From: an uncultured bacterium
GTDB taxonomy: Bacteria > Bacillota > Clostridia > Oscillospirales > Butyricicoccaceae
Direction of reading: 5' to 3'
Assembly: GCA_905215125.1 (NCBI GenBank)
Contig: CAJMOV010000094.1
Coordinates: forward strand, 1-7,296
Length of the DNA stretch: 7,296 bases
This document shows, one piece after another, positions 1 to 5,313 of this stretch. The notes beneath the pieces are model-generated. The model had not been told where the DNA came from. It ran no database searches and worked only from the letters and a program-made list of their open reading frames with translations. Numbering within the stretch: the first letter of the stretch is position 1; every line of letters starts with the position of its first letter. The translations under genes were made by a program, and so were the position numbers.

Positions 1-459
1 AAGCAGGGCGGCATGAAGGATGAAAACATCTTTATCTCAGAGGTCGGCCGCGTCCTCGAGCTGGACGGCAAGACGGCCGCCTTCGCCGGCACAGTGCCGT
101 CGGGCCGCGTGCTGGTCGACGGTTATGGCGTCGGCGACATTGGCACCGCCGTTCTGCGTGAACGCAAGCACCTGTCGCAGGACGGGCTCATTGTCGTCAC
201 CGCAGCGCTGGATCGCCGTAAAGCTGTCCTGAGGCAGGGGCCGGAGATTTCGTCCCGCGGCTTCATTTTTGTCAAGGAAGCCGAGGATCTCAACGAAAGC
301 GTGCGCAAGCTGGCGCAGACCGCTATCGAGGGCTGCTTTGCCCGCGGCATCAGCGATCGCTCGGTCATCAAGGCGGAGATCACAGAGCGGCTGGAGGATT
401 ACCTTTACAAAAAAACCAAGCGCAGCCCCATGATTCTGCCCGTCATCCTGGAGGTTTAA
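1..459 (+). CDS. rnj: Ribonuclease J, C-terminal fragment (5' end outside window)
   Basis: The frame is open from base 1 and ends at TAA 457-459, giving 152 visible residues that begin KQGGMKDENIFI. An in-frame ATG at 13 is not the true start, since coding sequence continues to the window edge. The segment matches the end of RNase J: the ENIFISEVGRVLEL stretch that follows the beta-CASP/metallo-beta-lactamase core, the DGYGVGDIG turn, the RERKHLSQDGLIVV strand and the GPEISSRGFIF motif of the C-terminal domain. RNase J is a cytoplasmic zinc-dependent 5'-3' exonuclease and endonuclease that matures and degrades RNA in Firmicutes. The catalytic HxHxDH motif lies upstream of the window and cannot be checked. 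Because only the C-terminal part is seen, RNase J1 and J2 types cannot be told apart. The gene converges on the DUF47 gene and is followed 15 bp later by a terminator hairpin. Confidence 0.93.
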   Translation, partial: KQGGMKDENIFISEVGRVLELDGKTAAFAGTVPSGRVLVDGYGVGDIGTAVLRERKHLSQDGLIVVTAALDRRKAVLRQGPEISSRGFIFVKEAEDLNESVRKLAQTAIEGCFARGISDRSVIKAEITERLEDYLYKKTKRSPMILPVILEV

Positions 460-474
460 CGACCGTACAGACGT

Positions 475-507
475 AAAAAAACAGGGCCTGGGAAAGGCCC
501 TGTTTTT
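475..507. terminator. Bidirectional intrinsic terminator between convergent genes
   Basis: An 8-bp stem (CAGGGCCT 482-489 with AGGCCCTG 495-502) closes a 5-nt loop (GGGAA). It is followed by five T on the plus strand (503-507) and, read on the minus strand, by seven T (complement of A 475-481). The flanking A and T runs can extend the stem. It sits 15 bp after the RNase J stop and 64 bp after the DUF47 stop, so it can end transcripts from both sides. This is a sequence-based call, but all the usual intrinsic terminator elements are present. Confidence 0.9.
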
Positions 508-566
508 CTGCAAATATGAAACTGAATGTCGAAAAAAGAAGAAATATTACGAATTGTAAACGACTG

Positions 567-1193
567 TTACCGTCCGGCCTTGCGCAGGATAATGGCTTCG
601 ACCGTATTGGCGGCGTGTTCGCAGGCGTCGCAGCACTTTTCGAACCGGGCGAACACCTCCACCCACGCAATGACGGTCAGCGGATCGCAGCTGCCGGCTG
701 TAAGGCTTCGCATTGCTTCGGTGTAAAGGCGATCGCCTTCCTCCTCCAGGCGGTTGACCTCGACGATGAAGCCGTGGATGCTGGTCGAATCGCGGTAGCG
801 GTGAAACTCCTGCATGACGATGCGCAGCGCTTCGCAGCATTGGGCGACCATGGCGCTAAAGGGCAGCGCCTCGGGGCGCAGCGATGTGACGTTGAACATA
901 TACATGCGCAGCAAAACGTCCTCGATGGCGTCGGTGACGTCGTCGATGGCGTGGGACAGCTCAATATAGTCCTGCCGGGGGACCGGAGGAAAACGGGTGG
1001 AGCGCAGGGCGGCCAGCACCTCATGCTTACGCATGTCGGCCTTGTGCTCGATGCTGTGCAGCTGCGCGGTGGTTTCGGATAGATCCTGCCCGGAAAAATT
1101 GCCAAGGCTGTCCTTGAGAAATTGGGCGGCCTGGCAGCAGAAGCCGGCCAGCTCGGTCAGGCAGTCGAACAAATTGTCTTTATTCTGGTTCAT
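567..1193 (-). CDS. DUF47 family PhoU-like protein (putative phosphate transport accessory protein)
   Basis: This encodes a 208-residue, mostly helical, soluble protein with no signal peptide or membrane segment. Length and motifs fit the DUF47/PhoU-like family (TIGR00153, YkaA type): an E-H-x-x-D motif at E49-D53 followed by H57-E58, the IDDVTDAIED helix at 83-92, the EEEGDRLY helix at 150-157, and E185/D189/E192 near the C-terminus. These spaced acidic residues are the metal-cluster-binding E/DxxxD pattern of PhoU folds. Family members are often encoded beside a Pit-type phosphate transporter and are thought to modulate it, but no pit gene lies in this window and the gene appears to be transcribed alone. 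The ATG at 1191-1193 has a strong Shine-Dalgarno (complement of 1198-1205, AGGAGGTG) six bases from the AGGAGG core. Its start region is divergent from gdpP. The family call is secure; the substrate and partner are inference. The C-terminal half is rich in cysteines (C119, C120, C169, C187, C188, C191). Confidence 0.88.
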   Translation of the reverse strand: MNQNKDNLFDCLTELAGFCCQAAQFLKDSLGNFSGQDLSETTAQLHSIEHKADMRKHEVLAALRSTRFPPVPRQDYIELSHAIDDVTDAIEDVLLRMYMFNVTSLRPEALPFSAMVAQCCEALRIVMQEFHRYRDSTSIHGFIVEVNRLEEEGDRLYTEAMRSLTAGSCDPLTVIAWVEVFARFEKCCDACEHAANTVEAIILRKAGR

Positions 1194-1197
1194 AACG

Positions 1198-1239
1198 CAC
1201 CTCCTGGCGCCAACGGCGGATCGGAATGAAGGCCGTCGG
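1198..1239 (-). promoter_or_regulatory. Leader hairpin and Shine-Dalgarno of the DUF47 gene
   Basis: On the minus strand the predicted leader contains CCGACGGC (complement of 1232-1239), which pairs with GCCGTTGG (complement of 1210-1217) through 8 bp including one G-U, with a 14-nt loop. The hairpin base lies 4 nt before the AGGAGGTG ribosome binding site (complement of 1198-1205). No T-tract follows, so it is not a terminator. It may affect translation initiation or mRNA stability, or it may be chance pairing in GC-rich DNA. Confidence 0.35.
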
Positions 1240-1254
1240 GATATTTAAAATCAT

Positions 1255-1283
1255 ATTATAACATATACAGAGGAAAATGCAAA
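1255..1283 (-). promoter_or_regulatory. Sigma-A-type promoter for the DUF47 gene
   Basis: On the minus strand, TTTGCA (complement of 1278-1283, 4 of 6 matches to TTGACA) is followed after 17 bp by a perfect TATAAT (complement of 1255-1260) with an extended -10 TGT just before it. The expected transcription start near 1249 gives a leader of about 55 nt before the ATG at 1193. The region is AT-rich against a GC-rich background, which supports a real promoter. Confidence 0.75.
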
Positions 1284-1286
1284 GTA

Positions 1287-1307
1287 TTTTTGCCGAAGGC
1301 GCAAAAA
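1287..1307. repeat. Inverted repeat between the two divergent promoters (possible operator)
   Basis: TTTTTGC at 1287-1293 is repeated as its reverse complement GCAAAAA at 1301-1307, separated by 7 bp. It lies in the 62-bp interval between the two outward-facing -35 boxes, 3 bp beyond the DUF47 -35 box. The position suits a regulator acting on one or both promoters, or A/T tracts acting as an UP element. The centre could also fold as GCC-GAA-GGC. A chance or relic terminator-like repeat cannot be excluded. Confidence 0.4.
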
Positions 1308-1345
1308 ACACGCAGAAAGTGCGCGGTTTGATTTGAAAAAATAAG

Positions 1346-1374
1346 TTGGCGAAATACCCGGCATATGATATAAT
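1346..1374 (+). promoter_or_regulatory. Sigma-A-type promoter for the gdpP-rplI-dnaB-tilS-hpt cluster
   Basis: TTGGCG at 1346-1351 (4 of 6 matches to TTGACA) is spaced 17 bp from a perfect TATAAT at 1369-1374, which is preceded by the extended -10 dinucleotide TG at 1366-1367. Transcription would begin near 1381, giving a leader of roughly 48 nt before the TTG start at 1429. This also argues against translation from the ATG at 1384, which would be almost leaderless. Confidence 0.8.
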
Positions 1375-1414
1375 GTAATATCAATGCGGCCTGTGAAATC
1401 GCATGTTGAAAGAC

Positions 1415-1420
1415 AGGAGG
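1415..1420 (+). promoter_or_regulatory. Ribosome binding site that fixes the gdpP start
   Basis: A consensus AGGAGG stands 8 bases before TTG 1429-1431, which is in the gdpP frame. The upstream in-frame ATG at 1384 has only AT-rich promoter DNA before it and no Shine-Dalgarno, and would add 15 residues not expected ahead of the first membrane helix. The TTG is therefore preferred. Confidence 0.85.
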
Positions 1421-1428
1421 GGTTTGGC

Positions 1429-3447
1429 TTGGATAAGAAGCTGGCGCGCATCATGGAACCGGGGATGAAGCTCAATTTTGTCGTGCTGACCTTGTTTTCC
1501 CTGGCCAGCATGTTCTTCTCCCTCTGGCTCGGGGCGGTCGAGCTGATTGTCGTCGTTCTGGTGTATATCCTGTACCGCAACGGCGTCAAAAAGCGCTCGG
1601 CGGAAATCCGGCGCTATGTGGAAAACCTGGCCTTTCAGGTTGACGACGCTTCCAAGCATTCACTGGTCAATTTTCCGCTGCCCACCATCATACTGCGGCT
1701 GGACACCGGCGAAATCATCTGGTATAACGACGGCTTTATTAAGATGAGCAAGGCGCACGAGGGCATGTTTGACATGCAGATCGCCAGCACAGTGCCCGGC
1801 TTTGACACTCGTTGGCTGATGGAAGGCAAGCCGGTCTGTCCGTATGATGTCGACGTCGCCGGACGCAAGTACACGGTGTACGGCAATGTCGTCCGATCCG
1901 GGTCCAAGGGGGGCGGGCGCAGCCTGCTGGCAACCCTGTTCTGGGTCGATATCACCGATTTTGCCGCCCTGCGCGACGAACATGAGCGCGGCCGGCCGGT
2001 CGTCGCCCTTATTATGGTCGACAGCTATGAAGAGCTGTACAAGGGCATGAGCGAAGCGGAAAAATCCATCCTGACGGCCGCCATCGACCGCCAGCTGACC
2101 GAATGGGCCGAGCCGACCCAAGGCATCATCCGCCGGCTTGAGCGGGACAAATATCTGTTTGTCTTTGAAAATCACAACCTGCTCGACTTTGTCGGGGAGA
2201 AGTTTACCATCATCGAAAAGATGCACGATATCAAAAACAGCGAGGGCATTTCCGCCACGCTGTCCATCGGCATCGGCAAGGGGGATTATACGCTTTACGA
2301 GCTGTATAAGTTTGCCTCCCTCGGCCTGGACATGGCGCTGTCGCGCGGCGGCGACCAGGTCGTCATCAAATCCAAAAACGCTTTTGAGTTTTACGGCGGG
2401 CGCAGCCGCGAGCTGGAAAAGCGCACCAAGGTCAAGTCGCGCGTCATGGCCAACGCCCTTAAGCAGCTTATCCGAGACAGTTCCCAGGTCTTTGTCATGG
2501 GGCACCGGTTTTCCGACCTTGATTGCCTGGGCGCCGCGGCCGGCGTATGCAGCGCCGTGCGCAAATGCGGCAAGAAAGCCTATATTCTGATAGACGACAA
2601 AAAGACGTCGGCCCGCGAGCTTTTGGATCTCATGCGCGCGCAGCCGGAATACCAGGGTGTTTTCATCAGCGAGGAGGACGCCATTCTGCGCGCCGATGCG
2701 GCGTCCCTGCTCATCGTCGTCGATACCTCGCGGCCGGAAATCGTCGAATCGGAACGGCTGCTGCAGACGGTGCAGCGCGTCGCCGTCATTGACCACCACC
2801 GCAGGGCGGCAAGCTACATCGACAACTGCGCCATCAGCATGCACGAGCCTTACGCCAGCTCGGCCAGCGAGCTGGTGTCCGAGCTTTTGCAGTACATCGT
2901 CTCCCCGCAGGACGTTCTGCATATTGAAGCGGAAGCGCTGCTGGCCGGCATTGTGCTCGACACCAAGAATTTCACTGTCAAAACGGGGGTGCGCACCTTT
3001 GAAGCGGCCGCCTATCTCAAGCAGGTCGGCGCCGACACCGTCGAGGTCCGCAAGCTGTTCGCCGGCGACCTGGGCAGCTTTATCAAACGGTGCCAGTTGA
3101 TCTCCAGCGCGGAGGAGGTGGCCCCCGGCGTCTCGTTGTCGGTCACAGAGGACGAGGTCAACCGCGCCGTCGCTTCCCAGGCGGCCGACGAACTTATCAA
3201 CATCAGCGGCATCGTCGCCTCTGTCGTCATTTATGGTGAAGGACAGGGAACATCGGTGTCGGCCCGCTCTTACGGGCAGCTCAATATGCAGTTTATCATG
3301 GAAAAAATCGGCGGCGGCGGCAGTATGACCATGGCCGGCGCGCAGTTCGCCGATAAAAAGCCTTACGAAGTCCGCCCCCTCGCTATCCAGGCCATACGGG
3401 ACTACATCGCCGAGGCGGCGGAGCGGGACAAAAACGCCAAATCTTAA
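1429..3447 (+). CDS. gdpP: GdpP-type cyclic-di-AMP phosphodiesterase (TM-PAS-degenerate GGDEF-DHH-DHHA1)
   Basis: From the TTG start this is a 672-residue protein, close to the usual GdpP size. Two membrane helices (about 15-34 and 36-49) anchor it. A PAS-like domain follows (about 81-177, starting NFPLPTIILRLDTGEI), then a degenerate GGDEF domain (about 180-315; ERDKY at 238-242 where GGDEF is expected, GGDQV at 307-311), a DHH phosphoesterase domain (about 345-515) and a DHHA1 domain to the C-terminus. Metal ligands expected in the family are visible: H359-x3-D363-x-D365, D432 in DTSRPE, D455-H456-H457 and D511 in DTKNF. The protein should hydrolyse c-di-AMP to pApA at the inner membrane face, affecting potassium and osmolyte control and wall stress. 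Oddities: residue 632 is Ser where the DHHA1 GGGH motif normally has His (GGGGSMTMAG), and the family's HxNxDxD reads HRFSDLD. It is first in the cluster, 32 bp before rplI. The family call is very secure; full activity is less so. Confidence 0.94.
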   Translation: MDKKLARIMEPGMKLNFVVLTLFSLASMFFSLWLGAVELIVVVLVYILYRNGVKKRSAEIRRYVENLAFQVDDASKHSLVNFPLPTIILRLDTGEIIWYNDGFIKMSKAHEGMFDMQIASTVPGFDTRWLMEGKPVCPYDVDVAGRKYTVYGNVVRSGSKGGGRSLLATLFWVDITDFAALRDEHERGRPVVALIMVDSYEELYKGMSEAEKSILTAAIDRQLTEWAEPTQGIIRRLERDKYLFVFENHNLLDFVGEKFTIIEKMHDIKNSEGISATLSIGIGKGDYTLYELYKFASLGLDMALSRGGDQVVIKSKNAFEFYGGRSRELEKRTKVKSRVMANALKQLIRDSSQVFVMGHRFSDLDCLGAAAGVCSAVRKCGKKAYILIDDKKTSARELLDLMRAQPEYQGVFISEEDAILRADAASLLIVVDTSRPEIVESERLLQTVQRVAVIDHHRRAASYIDNCAISMHEPYASSASELVSELLQYIVSPQDVLHIEAEALLAGIVLDTKNFTVKTGVRTFEAAAYLKQVGADTVEVRKLFAGDLGSFIKRCQLISSAEEVAPGVSLSVTEDEVNRAVASQAADELINISGIVASVVIYGEGQGTSVSARSYGQLNMQFIMEKIGGGGSMTMAGAQFADKKPYEVRPLAIQAIRDYIAEAAERDKNAKS

Positions 3448-3479
3448 CGCAGCCATGCAGCAAAAGGAGTAGAAGCATC

Positions 3480-3929
3480 ATGAAGGTCATTTTATTGCAG
3501 GATGTCAAGGGGCAGGGGAAAAAAGGCCAGCTGGTCAACGTGTCCGACGGCTACGCCCGCAACTTCCTCTTCCCGCGCAAGCTGGCCGCTGAAGCGACGG
3601 CCGACGCGCTCAACGCCAAAAAGCTCCAGGACGAAGCGGCCGAACGCCGTATCGAGCTGGAGCGCCAGGCGGCGCGCGATCTCAAAAAACGCCTGGAATC
3701 GGTCAAGGTGGAGATTCACGCCAAGGCAGGGGCCGGCGGCCGCCTGTTCGGCAGCGTGACCACCAAGGAGATTTCTGAAGAGCTGCAGAAGCAGCACGGC
3801 ATCGAAATCCCCAAGACAAAATTGCAGATGGACGACGCCATCAAGGGCTTTGGCGCCTATGAGGTCAAGGCCAAGCTGTACACTGAGATCACCGGCGCCG
3901 TCCGCGTCGTCGTCTCTGAAGAAAAATAA
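3480..3929 (+). CDS. rplI: 50S ribosomal protein L9
   Basis: This 149-residue protein is full length for bacterial L9. The N-terminal rRNA-binding domain (1-52) carries the family signature GKKGQLVNVSDGYARNFLFP (13-32). A long charged connecting helix follows (about 40-75), then the C-terminal domain with AKAGAGGRLFGSVTTKEI (81-98). L9 binds 23S rRNA near the L1 stalk and helps hold the reading frame during translation. In the signature, R33-K34 replaces the commoner Lys-Gly before LA. The start ATG is preceded by AAGGAG (3464-3469) with a 10-base spacer. It lies 32 bp after gdpP and 26 bp before dnaB, the conserved Firmicute order gdpP-rplI-dnaB. Confidence 0.98.
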   Translation: MKVILLQDVKGQGKKGQLVNVSDGYARNFLFPRKLAAEATADALNAKKLQDEAAERRIELERQAARDLKKRLESVKVEIHAKAGAGGRLFGSVTTKEISEELQKQHGIEIPKTKLQMDDAIKGFGAYEVKAKLYTEITGAVRVVVSEEK

Positions 3930-3955
3930 ACGTGCGCAGCCCCGGGAGGTAGAGG

Positions 3956-5281
3956 ATGAACGACCTGTATGCACGGCAGACGCCGTACAGCATCGAAGCG
4001 GAGCAGGCGGTGCTGGGCGCGGTGCTCATCGATCCCAAAAGCGCTCCGCGCGTCATCGAGCTGCTGACGCCCGATGATTTTTACATCGAAACCAACCGTC
4101 TGATTTTCGAAACCATATCCCATATGTTCACGGCGGCCAAGATTATCGATCCCGTCACCGTCCTGGACGAGATGAAGGCCCTGGGGTACAAGGATAAAGC
4201 CAGCCGCGACTATTTTCTTCAGCTTATTGAAACGACGCCGACGGCCGTCAACGTCGAGGAATACGCCGCTATTGTCCGCGGCAAGAGCATGCTGCGCGAG
4301 CTGCAGGCCGTGTCGGCCGAGATATCCGAGCTGACCCGCAGCGAACAGGAGGACCCGCAGGACATTGCCGAGCTGGCCGAGCAGAAGATTTATTCCATCC
4401 GCCAGGGCCGTGAAATTTCCGGCCTGACCCATATCAAGACGGCCATCCGCCTGGTGTACGACCATTTGGACGAAATGGCCGCCCATCCGGGCAAGCTGCC
4501 CGGCGTGCCGACCGGCTTCCGCGAGCTGGACGGCTTTATCGGCGGGCTCAACAAGTCCGAGCTGATCCTGATGGCCGCCCGCCCCGGCATGGGCAAGACC
4601 AGCATCGCCCTGAACATGGCGCTGACGGCGGCCAAAGGCTCGCAGAAAACCGTCGTCATCTTCCAGCTGGAAATGTCGGCCCAGCAGCTTGCCATGCGCC
4701 TGATGTCCAGTGAGGCGCTGGTCGACGGCAAAAAGCTCAAGCTGGGTACGCTGGGCGACGAGGACTGGCGCCGCCTGGCCGGCGCTTCGGGCCGCCTTTC
4801 GGAAATGGACATTGTCATCGACGACAATTCCAACATCACCGTGCCGGAAATGAAGGCCAAGTGCCGCCGCCTGGGGGACAAGCTCGGTCTGGTTATCATC
4901 GACTACCTGCAGCTGATGCGCGGCTCCAAGCGCACGGAAAACCGCGTGCAGGAGGTCGGCGAAATCTCCCGTTCGCTCAAGATAATGGCCAAAGAGCTCA
5001 ACGTCCCGGTGCTGTGCCTGTCACAGCTGTCCCGCGGGCCGGAAAGCCGCTCGGACAAGCGGCCCATGCTGTCCGACCTGCGCGAATCAGGATCCATCGA
5101 GCAGGACGCTGATATTGTCATGTTCATCTACCGCGACGATTACTATGACCAGGACAGTGAGAAGAAAAACGTCGCCGAGCTCATCGTCGCCAAAAACCGC
5201 CACGGCGAGACCGGCACGGTTGAGCTGCAGTGGATGGGGCAGTTTACCACCTTCTCCAGCCAGGAGCACATCCACACATAA
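3956..5281 (+). CDS. dnaB: Replicative DNA helicase DnaB (DnaC in Bacillus naming)
   Basis: This 441-residue protein has the size and layout of the hexameric replicative helicase that unwinds DNA 5'-3' at the fork and binds primase DnaG. The N-terminal domain (about 7-107, PYSIEAEQAVLGAVLID) is followed by a linker and a RecA-like ATPase domain (about 180-438). Visible motifs are Walker A RPGMGKT (209-215), the catalytic Glu in FQLEM (E239), Walker B LVIIDYLQL (312-320), the LSQLSR motif (Q357), the DLRESGSIEQDAD segment (374-386) and K413/R415 in the arginine-finger region. The protein is continuous through the Walker A and Walker B sites, so no intein is present. GGAGGT (3945-3950) stands 5 bases before the ATG. 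It is translated in series with rplI and is followed 32 bp later by tilS. Confidence 0.98.
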   Translation: MNDLYARQTPYSIEAEQAVLGAVLIDPKSAPRVIELLTPDDFYIETNRLIFETISHMFTAAKIIDPVTVLDEMKALGYKDKASRDYFLQLIETTPTAVNVEEYAAIVRGKSMLRELQAVSAEISELTRSEQEDPQDIAELAEQKIYSIRQGREISGLTHIKTAIRLVYDHLDEMAAHPGKLPGVPTGFRELDGFIGGLNKSELILMAARPGMGKTSIALNMALTAAKGSQKTVVIFQLEMSAQQLAMRLMSSEALVDGKKLKLGTLGDEDWRRLAGASGRLSEMDIVIDDNSNITVPEMKAKCRRLGDKLGLVIIDYLQLMRGSKRTENRVQEVGEISRSLKIMAKELNVPVLCLSQLSRGPESRSDKRPMLSDLRESGSIEQDADIVMFIYRDDYYDQDSEKKNVAELIVAKNRHGETGTVELQWMGQFTTFSSQEHIHT

Positions 5282-5300
5282 GCTTTTTCGTTTTGCAGGC

Positions 5301-5308
5301 GGGGAGGG
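5301..5308 (+). promoter_or_regulatory. Ribosome binding site that fixes the tilS start
   Basis: GGGGAGGG stands 5 bases before ATG 5314. The frame is open from an ATG at 5230 inside dnaB, but that start has no Shine-Dalgarno and would add 28 residues not expected ahead of the PP-loop domain. The start at 5314 is preferred. Confidence 0.8.
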
Positions 5309-5313
5309 AACTT

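Noticed and set aside
516..1082. 188-codon plus-strand frame opposite the DUF47 gene
   Set aside because: The minus strand encodes clear DUF47 motifs with a strong ribosome binding site and promoter, while the plus frame is a mirror image with no recognisable family.
1660..3456. 598-codon open frame antisense to gdpP
   Set aside because: It lies wholly opposite a well-recognised gene, has low-complexity shadow composition rich in Asp, Gly, Arg and Val, and shows no family motif. Long antisense frames are expected with GC-biased third positions.
4586..4918. Possible intein in dnaB
   Set aside because: DnaB is a common intein host, but Walker A, the catalytic Glu and Walker B follow one another at normal spacing with no insert, and total length is normal.
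5230..5313. Upstream ATG start for tilS overlapping dnaB
   Set aside because: It has no Shine-Dalgarno and adds 28 residues without family support; ATG 5314 has GGGGAGGG at proper spacing.
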